Assembly (NCBI GenBank): GCA_050739895.1
Contig: JBOICK010000040.1
Location: 1-64,000, forward strand
Source: Stenotrophobium sp050739895
Lineage (GTDB): Bacteria > Pseudomonadota > Gammaproteobacteria > Nevskiales > Nevskiaceae
Direction of reading: 5' to 3'
Length of the DNA: 64,000 nucleotides
Position numbers and translations under genes: made by a program. The notes below the pieces were generated by a model. The model saw only the letters and a list, made by a program, of their open reading frames with translations. It was not told where the DNA came from and made no database searches. Positions within the stretch are counted from its first letter, which is position 1. The number at the start of each line of letters is the position of its first letter. Positions 45,557 to 54,954 of the stretch are shown one piece after another.

Positions 45557-46579
45557 ATGACCACCCAAATAGCACACCAAAAACATCTGCAGCGCACGCA
45601 ATCGGCATCACCGGACAGAAGGGGGGGGCTCGCTTTCTGCAGCATTGCCACGCCCAGTCATGTGCCACAGGCTGTTGCATGTCTGCAAAGTATTCATCGA
45701 TACCACGAAGACGCCCGATACTTTCTCTTGTTGGTAAATGCAGAAGGACAACAAGTCTCATCGCTGCCGGATACGACTGAAGCACTCTCAATAGAAGACT
45801 GCGTCGGAGCGGATGATCTGAGGATGATGCGCAAACGCTATTCGATTACCGAGCTCTGTTTCGCGGTAAAACCTTTTCTCATAGCCACACTGCTTGAGGC
45901 TGGCATGGATCAGGTGCATTACCTTGACAGTGACTGTCTGGCCTTCAACTGCATGACACCGCTGGTTTTAGATCTGGCAAACGCCGATCTGCTGTTGACA
46001 CCCCACTGTCTGAGTCCTGTACCTGAAGACGGTCAGAGCCCCAGTGCGCTCACTCTGCTCAAGGCAGGCACGTTCAATGCCGGCTACATTAGTGTTCGCA
46101 GAACAGGGCAGGGAGCCGACTTTGTGGCCTGGCTATCGTCAATGACTATTCGTTACGCCAAAAACGCTCCTAAAGAAGGCATGTGCGGCGACCAAAGATG
46201 GCTGGATCTGACTCCCGCGCTGTTTCCTGGCATGGCGATATGTCGGCATCCCGGGGCAAACGTCGCCTACTGGAATCTGCACGAGAGGAAAGTGTTGCGG
46301 GATTCAGAAGGCCACTTTCGGGTCAACGACCAAGCACTGATTTTTTTTCATTTCAGTGGCCATGTCGCAACTCATCCAACGCAATTATCCAAGCACCAGA
46401 ATCGTCATCCCCTGATTCCCGGATCCCACCTACATGAATTGGTCGAATTCTACCGCTCTCATCTACCGTCCGATTCAGAGCGCACTCCGGGAAAACAGCG
46501 TTACCTGCCCACAGTGCTTGGCCGGATGACTCGGTTACAATCAGCGGTTAGCCGCAATCCCCACGAGAAAAAGAAATGA
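45557..46579 (+). CDS. Glycosyltransferase, nucleotide-diphospho-sugar type
   Basis: A 340-residue GT-A-fold enzyme. It begins with GLAFCSIATPSHVPQAVACLQSIHRY-like text, has a DxD site (HYLDSDCLAF), a TFNAGYISVRR acceptor/donor segment and a DQRWLDLTPALFPG motif like family 8-type transferases of capsule loci. It probably adds one sugar of the repeat unit in the cytoplasm. Starts 5 bp after the WcbI fusion gene and overlaps the next start (ATGA). Confidence 0.75.
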   Translation: MTTQIAHQKHLQRTQSASPDRRGGLAFCSIATPSHVPQAVACLQSIHRYHEDARYFLLLVNAEGQQVSSLPDTTEALSIEDCVGADDLRMMRKRYSITELCFAVKPFLIATLLEAGMDQVHYLDSDCLAFNCMTPLVLDLANADLLLTPHCLSPVPEDGQSPSALTLLKAGTFNAGYISVRRTGQGADFVAWLSSMTIRYAKNAPKEGMCGDQRWLDLTPALFPGMAICRHPGANVAYWNLHERKVLRDSEGHFRVNDQALIFFHFSGHVATHPTQLSKHQNRHPLIPGSHLHELVEFYRSHLPSDSERTPGKQRYLPTVLGRMTRLQSAVSRNPHEKKK

Positions 46580-47454
46580 CCGACACGGCCAAAACAAAAG
46601 GACAGAAGGCTCCTGCGATGGTTTGGCGAAATCCTTTAAAGGGCCTGTTGCAGGATGTGCTTGGTAGTTACAAACACGACTTTATCGCGATACTCAGGAG
46701 GGAACTGACAGCGCGACTTGCTCAGCACAAGATGGAAGTCGCCGATATGCTTCGAAGTGAAGTCGGTGCGGCCACTGAGGTTCTGCGCTCAGAAGTGCAC
46801 CGAATGATTCAAATTCATAATGAATCAGAAGCTGGCCAGTACCGAAACATTCCATTCGCCGCACAACGTCTGGCACTGCTTGAAAGCGCTGAGTTTGTGA
46901 AAAAGCACATGCTGAAAGCTGAAAATTTCAGTCATCCTCATGGGACTCTGGAACATGCTCTTTCGCTATCCCCCAAAGGGGGGCTCGCACTTGAATTTGG
47001 CGTTTATAGTGGCTCAACTCTGAAAATTATTGCTGCGGCGCGCGAGGGCAAAGTCTACGGATTTGATTCCTTCCAAGGCTTGCCCGAAACTTGGCGCAGT
47101 GGCTTTCCGACGGGCGCATTTGCCGTGGATGAACTACCCGTTGTGGAAGGCGCAGAGTTGGTCGCGGGTTGGTTCGACGATACGCTGCCAAAATTTCTCG
47201 AGCAGCACGATGATGTCATTGATTTCTTGCACGTGGACTGTGATCTCTATTCGTCGACCAAGACCGTGCTTGATCTCGCGGGGTCGCGACTGCGCCCTGG
47301 CAGCATCGTGATGTTCGACGAATACTTCAACTATTCAGGATGGCAACAGCACGAGTACAAGGCATGGATGGAATATGTTGAGCGCACCGATCTGCGCTTT
47401 ACTTACGAAGCGTATACGCTTAACAACGAGCAGGTGGTGGTGCGAATCATTTGA
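46576..47454 (+). CDS. SAM-dependent methyltransferase, TylF-like
   Basis: A 292-residue protein. The N-terminal 110 residues form a likely coiled coil (LRRELTARLAQHKMEVADML...). The methyltransferase domain has LALEFGVYSGSTLKIIA (SAM loop), VYGFDSFQGLPE and DFLHVDCDLYSSTKTVL with the metal-binding Asp residues of the macrocin O-methyltransferase group. It is the last gene of the left operon; its stop is only 7 bp from the stop of the opposing operon. Confidence 0.82.
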   Translation: MTDTAKTKGQKAPAMVWRNPLKGLLQDVLGSYKHDFIAILRRELTARLAQHKMEVADMLRSEVGAATEVLRSEVHRMIQIHNESEAGQYRNIPFAAQRLALLESAEFVKKHMLKAENFSHPHGTLEHALSLSPKGGLALEFGVYSGSTLKIIAAAREGKVYGFDSFQGLPETWRSGFPTGAFAVDELPVVEGAELVAGWFDDTLPKFLEQHDDVIDFLHVDCDLYSSTKTVLDLAGSRLRPGSIVMFDEYFNYSGWQQHEYKAWMEYVERTDLRFTYEAYTLNNEQVVVRII

Positions 47455-47461
47455 TGTCTGG

Positions 47462-49342
47462 CTATTTCGTCGCACTGAACCAGCGATTAAGCAGCAAGGG
47501 CCTGGCCGTAGTGGGCTGATCGAATACGCCGCGCCCGAACAGTTCATTGTGTTTGAGCCGAGCTAGTGCTGCTGAGATAATCATGGGGGTACGATTAACG
47601 ATTCCGGCCCAGGCGGTCAGTCCCACTTCTCGCAACTCACCGCTGCTGAGTGCATGGATGTCAATCTGTTTCGACCAGATTCGCATCCCGAGCAGAATAC
47701 CTGCCTGGATATGTGACACGGTGTCGAAGGACACTGCGTTCTCACTTTCATTAGAGTGACGCCTGCTGTGAACAATACCATCTGCTCCACGCTCGTATCC
47801 TGTGACGCTGCCTTCAGGAGAATTGCTCAGCATCTCTATCAGTGGCAGGTTACAAAAAAGTCTGGAATTTTCTGAAGCAAGATTAAGGTTAGGGCCAAAA
47901 GCAGTTTTGCTGACATTGCAAGGCTGCGGATTCAGGAATTTCTGCAGACCCAGATAGTAGCCACAGAAATGCGTGCTTGGAATGATGGTTGCGATATTGT
48001 CCTGAACCGTGCCCCGCCAACCAACATCCACAACACCGATGCGTTGGCCACTCCCGGTCATGCCTTGTTGCCCAAGATAATCCAACAGCAATGACTTTTT
48101 TTCCTGCACGAGCTGTGTCAGAGCCTGGCGGCAGTCATCATCCTGCAACAGTTTGCACACTCTCTCATCCAGCCACGGGTGCAGCAACGGCGTTTCCCAA
48201 TCGATCCCATATCGCTGACAACCACTGACCACAACTCCTGCATCCAAGCCCAGTGATTGCGCCCAAGTCTTGATTGACTGCGGATCATACGCACGCCATA
48301 GCCGCTGCATCTCAACTACGGATATCTCGGTGAGCGAAGCACTGAAGGTGGCGATACGACTGACTTCGAGTATTTGCGGCGCTGGTGTCGCAACGTTCAA
48401 CCTGCCGATGCCATCTCGTAGTGCTTGATAGACCTTGGCAAAGAATTCACCTTCCCTCGTGAAGAAAAACAGCTGTCCAACTTGGTCACGCCTTGCCGAT
48501 TCAAGGATGAACAGTGCAAAGCCTGCGAATAGCGGCGCCAGTTCGAGGCCATGATTGAAACATTTTCTGATCCTGCGATCAGATATCGATGGGGCGGCGT
48601 CACGACATGCGCGCTGGATGCTGCGATACAGTGCTTCACGGTCGTACAAGAACGCACCACGGGATTTTCTATTGCGCTCTTCGTTAGAAGATCGATAAAG
48701 CCGGGCAACCATTCCCAGACTTCTGGGTACTTTGACATCAGACTTGGCGTTGTCACCAATATGAAAATGCTGCTGTGGAGCGATGTTGTATCGCTTGTGC
48801 AGCGCCTGATAGATACGGCCTGATCGCTTGTTACGGCCAAGATCACAAGAACTGTAGCCGCCATTGAAATACTGCGCCATTCCCTTCGATTCAAGAAGTG
48901 TAGAAAGGCGTTCTGCAGACATGTAGAAATCAGAGAGGAACAACGTCGTTTCAGCTGGGTTCTGCTTCAGAACCGCGTCGATGCCAGGGTCACGATACGA
49001 AACTGATTGCTCCTGTAAAAATTCCTCTGCTTCTAATTTATCAATGATGGATGCAACTTCTAGCTGTCCAGGCTCCATTGAGCGAGTGATCCACTCATGC
49101 AGCACATCTCTCAGGCTGTACTCGTCATCGCGTGAAGGGTTCGCGGCGGAAGCGCGCGCCAATTCATGCTCAGTGCTCAGACGCAACTCCAACAAACTGC
49201 GTGGGTCACGCAAGCTCGGTCGGATTTCGCTCCAGTAGCAAAAGAGCAAGTGATTAGCCGTGTGCAGCTTGACCGCATCAGGGTGACATTCGCGGCGCAA
49301 GAGCGTATCCCAGACATCTACCGTGCGCAGTCTGAATCGCAT
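47462..49342 (-). CDS. Large HAD-superfamily hydrolase-like capsule protein
   Basis: A 626-residue protein. The N-terminal third is a HAD domain: VDVWDTLLRR carries the nucleophile Asp of motif I, LFLSDFYMS supplies motif II and FHIGDNAKSDVKVPRSLGM is motif IV. The C-terminal 400 residues contain LFFFTREGEFFAKVYQAL and IGVVDVGWRGTVQDNIA, which resemble a second, degenerate catalytic-type repeat. Such proteins are recurrent in polysaccharide loci but their reaction is not established. Last gene of the right operon. Confidence 0.65.
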   Translation of the reverse strand: MRFRLRTVDVWDTLLRRECHPDAVKLHTANHLLFCYWSEIRPSLRDPRSLLELRLSTEHELARASAANPSRDDEYSLRDVLHEWITRSMEPGQLEVASIIDKLEAEEFLQEQSVSYRDPGIDAVLKQNPAETTLFLSDFYMSAERLSTLLESKGMAQYFNGGYSSCDLGRNKRSGRIYQALHKRYNIAPQQHFHIGDNAKSDVKVPRSLGMVARLYRSSNEERNRKSRGAFLYDREALYRSIQRACRDAAPSISDRRIRKCFNHGLELAPLFAGFALFILESARRDQVGQLFFFTREGEFFAKVYQALRDGIGRLNVATPAPQILEVSRIATFSASLTEISVVEMQRLWRAYDPQSIKTWAQSLGLDAGVVVSGCQRYGIDWETPLLHPWLDERVCKLLQDDDCRQALTQLVQEKKSLLLDYLGQQGMTGSGQRIGVVDVGWRGTVQDNIATIIPSTHFCGYYLGLQKFLNPQPCNVSKTAFGPNLNLASENSRLFCNLPLIEMLSNSPEGSVTGYERGADGIVHSRRHSNESENAVSFDTVSHIQAGILLGMRIWSKQIDIHALSSGELREVGLTAWAGIVNRTPMIISAALARLKHNELFGRGVFDQPTTARPLLLNRWFSATK

Positions 49343-49353
49343 CAGACCTTGAC

Positions 49354-50511
49354 TCAGGACGGGTCGACGTACATCGGGTGCAGTGGGCGTCCTTCCACCA
49401 AAGCCCGCTTCATCGCGTCGGCTGTTTCCAGTGCTTCCTTGATCGTGACATCCATATCCAGATAGCGGTAAGTGCCCAGACGGCCGACAAAAGTCACGCC
49501 CGCTTGTTTCTGTGCAAGCGCAAGATACGCAGACAGTCGTTGTTTATCATTGACCAAGCGGATCGGATAGTAGGGTTCGTCGCCTACCTCACAGGCACGA
49601 CTGTACTCACGATAGACGACGGTGCCTTCATGCTTCTCCCACGGAGAAAAATACTTGTGCTCGGTAACGCGAGTGTAAGGGACATCGACGTCGCAGTAAT
49701 TGATCACCGCATTGCCCTGATAATCACCTTTGTCGACTAAGCGCTCAAAGTCCAGCGTCCGATAACCCAGATGTCCGTGCACAAATCCGAACCAAGCATC
49801 GAGTGGTCCCGACCAGATTACATGCGCATGGCCGCTGTCACAACCTGCGGGCATCTCCGTTCCGAGATGCAATGATATGAGTGGATGATCCAGTATTCGC
49901 GCTATTGCCGTGCTATATCCATACTCGGGCATGCCCTGATAGCGATGCGCGTAATAATTGTCATCGTAATTAAACCGTACCGGTAGCCGCTTGAGAATGC
50001 TCGCCGGTAATTCGGTGGGTGAAACGCCCCACTGCTTGCGGGTATAGCCTTCGAAAAAAGCGTGATAAAGATCGGGTCCCACAAAACGTAATGCCTGTTC
50101 CTCGAATGTCGCCGGCTGTGCAATCGAAGGATCACCCTGGCTGCGCAAAAATATTTCAGCTTCTCGTGGCGAAAAGGTTTTGCCGTAGAACTGATTAATC
50201 GTGTGGAGATTGATCGGCAGGGAATACACGTGAGCGTTGCTCACAGCCTTCACCCGGTTGGTATAGGGCAACATTCGGGTATATTGGTTGATGTAATCCC
50301 AAACTCTTTGATGATCTGTATGGAAAATGTGCGGGCCGTAAACATGCACCATCACCCCCGTGTCAGCATCGCGCTCGGTGTGGCAATTGCCGGCAACATG
50401 CCTGCGACGATCGAAAATCGTGACCGTATGCCCTGCCTCTGCCAACTCACGAGCAATGACGGATCCCGATAAACCTGCGCCAACGATGACGAACGCCCTT
50501 GATGCTGCCAT
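49354..50511 (-). CDS. glf: UDP-galactopyranose mutase
   Basis: Flavoenzyme converting UDP-galactopyranose to UDP-galactofuranose. The 385-residue protein has the FAD motif VIVGAGLSGSVIARELAEAGH, HIFHTDHQRVWDYIN with the active-site region, the RFNYDDNYYAHRYQGMPEYGY stretch and the GRLGTYRYLDMD C-terminal motif. The ATG at 50511 is chosen because its A is the last base of the preceding gene's TAA stop; the open frame upstream lies inside that gene. Product feeds the adjacent transferase. Confidence 0.95.
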   Translation of the reverse strand: MAASRAFVIVGAGLSGSVIARELAEAGHTVTIFDRRRHVAGNCHTERDADTGVMVHVYGPHIFHTDHQRVWDYINQYTRMLPYTNRVKAVSNAHVYSLPINLHTINQFYGKTFSPREAEIFLRSQGDPSIAQPATFEEQALRFVGPDLYHAFFEGYTRKQWGVSPTELPASILKRLPVRFNYDDNYYAHRYQGMPEYGYSTAIARILDHPLISLHLGTEMPAGCDSGHAHVIWSGPLDAWFGFVHGHLGYRTLDFERLVDKGDYQGNAVINYCDVDVPYTRVTEHKYFSPWEKHEGTVVYREYSRACEVGDEPYYPIRLVNDKQRLSAYLALAQKQAGVTFVGRLGTYRYLDMDVTIKEALETADAMKRALVEGRPLHPMYVDPS

Positions 50512-52340
50512 TATTTTTTCATGCCCAAGTAGCGCATCCAGAATGTAGGTGAAGTCATTTCTGCCTGACCCGCACGCCACTGGGTGCGAACTGCAGCCCA
50601 GCGGAATCGCAATCTCATCCACTGCAACAGCATGCGCAGCAGTAGATGAAAAAACCTGCGGTGATCGACTTTGCACAACATGCCCTTGCCGGTCGCCGGT
50701 TCGTAGTACACCACATGGGGGCAGCGATAAATTGTGACTAATCGCGTCGAGTGCAGGTGCTCGACGGCCCAGCCCGCATCGACAGGTTCTCGTGCCGGCT
50801 TGAAGAAGCTCAGCGGTAGCAAGTGGCCATTCATGGAAATACGGGCTACCAGTTTTCGTAAAATTGACGGCTTGACTTGCCGCATCATTTTCCCAGGAAC
50901 AACCATGCGACTGACATCGACAAGCTTTGTTTTTTGCCTTGCAAGCAATGTGGCATGCAACTCGTCTGCCGCATGATTACTGATGGAAGCACAGCCATCG
51001 GTGACTGCCGCCATTCCGTCGATCATGAACTCGGCGCGCTCATAACGATAGGTGAGCAGTGCTGTCATGATTTCCACTATGACTTGTCGCAAAGCCTGTC
51101 TGCCGTTGTCATAGAGCATGCTAGTGACGATGCCGTTTCGGGTGTGATAGTACCAGCGCCAGGTGGTGTCTTTTTTTTCGAACTCCTCGTGCCATACCGC
51201 CACGCCTAATAGAGAAACGGTTCTCAGGTTCGCTCTGTTGCAGCGACGACCCATTTCAACATCGTCCCAACCTACGAAGAATGGGAAAGGCAGGAACTGC
51301 TCTTCACCCATGATTAGTGGATAACAAACAAACCACCAGCCGCAGAATGTCGAATAGCCGGGTTCGTCATAACGGGCAACAGCCTCAATCTTTGTTATGT
51401 CGTCATTACCGCGATTGCTCGAAAATCGCATACCAACAACATTCGCGCTCTTTTCATGCAGGACTTGTCTGCTGGCCATTTTGAGCATGCCGCCGGAAAT
51501 GACCGTATCCTGCCCCACGTAGCCCAGCAGCGTCCGCAAGCGATTGATGGATTGCGGCTCGATCAGCACGTCGTCATCGCAAAACAGGACATGGGTGAAT
51601 GCCAAGCTACTGCTATAAGCTTCCAGCACGCCCCGGGCAAAGCCACCTGAGCCGCCATAATTGCGGTTTTGAATGAGTTCAACACCTTCGATGGGCGGAA
51701 GGTTCAGTGAGTGGCCATTATCGATGACATAAAGCCTGCAGGCACCACCTGCATTCTTGAGTACATGCTGACTGATCAGGTCAATATTGCGCCTGGCGTA
51801 GGCTTCCCGCTTGTAGGTCGGCATCACGATGGCCAAGCGCGGTGAAAAATTCGGCGCCTTATCCGCGTAGTGTTCAAGCTTGTGTAATTCGAAATTATCG
51901 CCTTGATGAACCTCGAATTCGGGATAGAGAATGCCCCTGTGACCCCTGAGTCCTGGTAGGGTTACATCGAAATCCGAACCAGAACAGGACAAGTAATCTG
52001 ACCACAACAGACTGCGTCCCTCGTAGCCATTGTCTGAGTAAATTCTCAAGGTACAGGCACCCTTGAAATTCACTTTCAAAATAATTTGATCAATGCCCGC
52101 ACTGCCGCACCAGGTCGTCAGCGAAAACGCGCCAAAGAACGTGCCGAAGTCCAGCAACATCTGATCCGTGGTTCCGGACCGCAAAGCCCGAATGCCACCT
52201 GCCGGATCCAGGCGCCAGAACGTTTTCGGTGCAGCTCGCAAACATAATTCCTCAGGGGTCCCTGTCGCGGTATCCCTCGGCCAGATTGCTGACTGCAGAT
52301 GATGCATCTTGACTTCGCAAGGGTGATTCATATCATCCAT
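50511..52340 (-). CDS. Galactofuranosyltransferase, GlfT2-like
   Basis: A 609-residue family 2 glycosyltransferase expected to use the UDP-galactofuranose made by the next gene. It has an N-terminal beta-sandwich (residues 1-165), the GT-A domain with LAIVMPTYKREAYARRNIDL, the metal-binding FCDDDV, GWDDVEMGRR and a WHEEFEKKDTTWRWYYHTRN segment matching GlfT2 of mycobacteria, and a helical C-terminal part. In GlfT2 the DDD and the His/Trp region bind metal and acceptor. The capsule therefore very probably contains galactofuranose. Confidence 0.87.
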   Translation of the reverse strand: MDDMNHPCEVKMHHLQSAIWPRDTATGTPEELCLRAAPKTFWRLDPAGGIRALRSGTTDQMLLDFGTFFGAFSLTTWCGSAGIDQIILKVNFKGACTLRIYSDNGYEGRSLLWSDYLSCSGSDFDVTLPGLRGHRGILYPEFEVHQGDNFELHKLEHYADKAPNFSPRLAIVMPTYKREAYARRNIDLISQHVLKNAGGACRLYVIDNGHSLNLPPIEGVELIQNRNYGGSGGFARGVLEAYSSSLAFTHVLFCDDDVLIEPQSINRLRTLLGYVGQDTVISGGMLKMASRQVLHEKSANVVGMRFSSNRGNDDITKIEAVARYDEPGYSTFCGWWFVCYPLIMGEEQFLPFPFFVGWDDVEMGRRCNRANLRTVSLLGVAVWHEEFEKKDTTWRWYYHTRNGIVTSMLYDNGRQALRQVIVEIMTALLTYRYERAEFMIDGMAAVTDGCASISNHAADELHATLLARQKTKLVDVSRMVVPGKMMRQVKPSILRKLVARISMNGHLLPLSFFKPAREPVDAGWAVEHLHSTRLVTIYRCPHVVYYEPATGKGMLCKVDHRRFFHLLLRMLLQWMRLRFRWAAVRTQWRAGQAEMTSPTFWMRYLGMKK

Positions 52341-52342
52341 TT

Positions 52343-52990
52343 TTAAAGCGCTTGATAAATTTCAACAGCGGCCGCTACATCGTCATACCACTGCGCCTTA
52401 CCGTTAACCAACACTAATGCCGCATCGCAAACGCTGCTAATAAACGAGGCGTCATGTGAGGCAATGACCATGGCTCGGTCGACACGCCGGTCAAAAAGAT
52501 GCTCGCGGCAGCGGGCGTGAAAGCGCTGATCGCCCACCAGGAGAACCTCATCAATCAGGTAGCAGTCGAATTCAATGGCAATAGACAGGGCAAAGGCCAG
52601 ACGAGCACGCATTCCCGATGAATAGGTTTTAACCGGCTCGTAAAGAAAATCGCCCAACTCCGCAAAATCCTCTACGAAAGCACGCAAACGGCTAAATTCC
52701 GTTCTGTAGATTCGGGCGATGAATTTGGCATTATCTATGCCAGTGAGACTGCCCTGAAAAGAGCCGGTAAAACCCAGCGGCCACGACACAGACATGCCGT
52801 GTTCAACTGTGCCACGAGTTGGCAGCTCAATTTTTCCAATAAGACGGATCAAAGTCGATTTTCCTGAACCATTACGGCCGAGAAGACCGAGCCTGAATCC
52901 GCGCGGAACCGTAAAACTGACATCGTTGAAAATGACATGTGCCCGTTCATGTCCCGGATAAATCTTCTGCAAGCCGTTTACGCGAATCAT
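52343..52990 (-). CDS. kpsT: Capsule ABC transporter ATP-binding protein
   Basis: A 215-residue ATPase powering capsule export. It has Walker A GRNGSGKST, the signature-loop region YSSGMRARLAFAL, Walker B YLIDEVLLVGD and the H-loop ASHD. The length and sequence are of the short KpsT/CtrD/BexA type, without a carbohydrate-binding C-terminal extension. Overlaps the permease stop by four bases. Confidence 0.95.
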   Translation of the reverse strand: MIRVNGLQKIYPGHERAHVIFNDVSFTVPRGFRLGLLGRNGSGKSTLIRLIGKIELPTRGTVEHGMSVSWPLGFTGSFQGSLTGIDNAKFIARIYRTEFSRLRAFVEDFAELGDFLYEPVKTYSSGMRARLAFALSIAIEFDCYLIDEVLLVGDQRFHARCREHLFDRRVDRAMVIASHDASFISSVCDAALVLVNGKAQWYDDVAAAVEIYQAL

Positions 52991-53799
52991 TCGAAAACAA
53001 GATAACGGTGAACGTTTCGGCTCAAGATCAGTCCCAGGGCAAGCATCGCCACACAGAAAAATGTCACATAAGGAATATCGTAGTGAACGACAACAGATGG
53101 GCCAAACTGACCAGCTCGAATCAGTTCGTACGCATCAACAGTGGGAATATACAAAGCGCCCTGCTGCAAGCGATAGGGCAACCAATCAACCATGAAGAAC
53201 GCACCACAAACCGGGAGCATGAAATACATGAATGGCCCAACCATTTTTTCCATCCATTCATACATCTCGGTCAGCGATCCAATGATGAGACCGATACCCA
53301 AGTTGAATAAAAGAAAATAAAACCAGCCTAAGTAAAACAGCCCCCAATCGTGCGGCAGGTCGTACATTCCCAGCGAATAAAAAACAAAAGCAATAATTAT
53401 GTAAGCGATTACCGCGCCATAAAACTCAAGTATGACGCGCGCGACCAGAAGATCAACCACCTTGACCTGGCGGTGGTAAAGCAAAGAAGCGTTCGCACGA
53501 AAACACTGGATTGCCCGGTTCGTCACATGCCGCCAAAACGTCAGCGGCAGGTATCCGGTCATAACGAATGCCAGAATCGGCAAACCATGCTCGGAATGCC
53601 CGTGTATCGCGAGCCAGATCAGGATCACACCCATGCAGAACATCAGCGGTTCCATTACAAACCAGATAAAACCAAGATTTTCACGGCCGTACCGTGTATG
53701 TATTTCGCGCATCAACACGGCACCAATAACCATCTGCTGCATTTGTGCAGCATCAAGAAACTTACGCGCGGCAGTTTTTTGAACGTCAGTGCTGGGCAT
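52987..53799 (-). CDS. kpsM: Capsule ABC transporter permease
   Basis: A 270-residue ABC-2 type membrane protein with six predicted helices after an N-terminal amphipathic stretch (MVIGAVLMREIHTRYGRENLGF), typical of KpsM. It forms the inner-membrane channel for the lipid-linked capsule polymer. The ATG at 53799 is preferred to a GTG four codons earlier; either overlaps the end of the upstream kpsE-type gene. Confidence 0.93.
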   Translation of the reverse strand: MPSTDVQKTAARKFLDAAQMQQMVIGAVLMREIHTRYGRENLGFIWFVMEPLMFCMGVILIWLAIHGHSEHGLPILAFVMTGYLPLTFWRHVTNRAIQCFRANASLLYHRQVKVVDLLVARVILEFYGAVIAYIIIAFVFYSLGMYDLPHDWGLFYLGWFYFLLFNLGIGLIIGSLTEMYEWMEKMVGPFMYFMLPVCGAFFMVDWLPYRLQQGALYIPTVDAYELIRAGQFGPSVVVHYDIPYVTFFCVAMLALGLILSRNVHRYLVFE

Positions 53800-54940
53800 G
53801 TTCTCGTACACCCGCTACCAGCAAAAAACCAATTGAATAAATCAGGAAGCAACTGACGAAGACAATCAGCACCGCTTCAAATCGCTTCGGATAAAGGGCC
53901 TTGTCAGGCAGATTTGCCTCAACCACGCGACCAAGGTAAATCTGTTGATGTCGTGCTTCGGATCGTGCCACTTCCAGCGACGCCAAGGCAGATGTCAGCT
54001 CTTTGGCAGAAAATTCCTGTCTTAGGAGCAGTTGCTCGTAAGCTGCGATTTTTGGCGCCATTGACTCCTTGCCGCCTGCCAGTCTGCCCTTCTGGCCGCC
54101 AATTTGCCATTCCAGTGCGTCAATCTGTTGCCTTACATCAGGAAGTAACGGGCTGTCCGGCAAGCTACGTTCAAGCTCAGCTCGTCGCAATTGCAGTGTC
54201 GCTAGCTCGGTCTGCATTTTTGACATCGTTTCGAACATCGCCCCGGACGTCTTGTTGGGGTCGAGTAAAGTCTCATGACTGCGATAGGCCAACATATTGT
54301 GCTCGGCATCGGTTACATGCTTCTCTGCAATCTGCACCTGATCATCAGCATCCTTAATAGTGTTTTTTCGCGCACGATCATTCATGCGATTGATCATGCC
54401 CTCCGATGCATCCAACAACAGTGCGGCAATCTTCTGTGCATCCTGCGCCCTAAATGCCTTAACTGTCAGGGTTGAAATACCTGTGGTCGTATCGTAGATG
54501 ACCGAGACATGCCGAAGATAATAACGGTAGAAATCTTCATTGCTGTCCGACCCAAACAGACTGGGAAAACGCGAAAAATAATCCGCTTCAGGGCGGTCGA
54601 ATATCGTTCGAAGATTAATCTGCTTCTGCAGCGTCGCTACTGCATCACGAGACAGAATAAAATCGTGGACAGAATATACGTCACCTCCACCCCGGCCAAA
54701 CCCACCGCCACCAAGAAAACCGGCCAGACCCGATATCTGCATTTGCGACGGCGATTGCACCACAAATCGTGCTTCCGAGGCATATAAATCAGCGGCAATG
54801 AAAAAGTAATAGATAGCAGCAATCAGAGTCGGTAGCGCTATACAAATCAGAGAGCCGCGGTGAACCTTTGCCCAATCCATTAGCTTTTTCAGTAAACGGG
54901 GTGGCTCAAGGCTGTCAGAAATCAGTTGTGGATCATTCAT
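53786..54940 (-). CDS. kpsE: Capsule export inner-membrane protein, KpsE/CtrB type
   Basis: A 384-residue polysaccharide co-polymerase-like adaptor linking the ABC transporter to the outer-membrane channel. Two membrane helices at about residues 33-52 and 355-377 flank a long periplasmic region with coiled-coil character (DADDQVQIAEKHVTDAEHNML...). A glycine-rich loop (GFLGGGGFGRGGGDVYSVHDFILSRD) precedes it, as in other KpsE proteins. Confidence 0.9.
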   Translation of the reverse strand: MNDPQLISDSLEPPRLLKKLMDWAKVHRGSLICIALPTLIAAIYYFFIAADLYASEARFVVQSPSQMQISGLAGFLGGGGFGRGGGDVYSVHDFILSRDAVATLQKQINLRTIFDRPEADYFSRFPSLFGSDSNEDFYRYYLRHVSVIYDTTTGISTLTVKAFRAQDAQKIAALLLDASEGMINRMNDRARKNTIKDADDQVQIAEKHVTDAEHNMLAYRSHETLLDPNKTSGAMFETMSKMQTELATLQLRRAELERSLPDSPLLPDVRQQIDALEWQIGGQKGRLAGGKESMAPKIAAYEQLLLRQEFSAKELTSALASLEVARSEARHQQIYLGRVVEANLPDKALYPKRFEAVLIVFVSCFLIYSIGFLLVAGVREHAQH

Positions 54941-54954
54941 TTTTGATATGTCAT

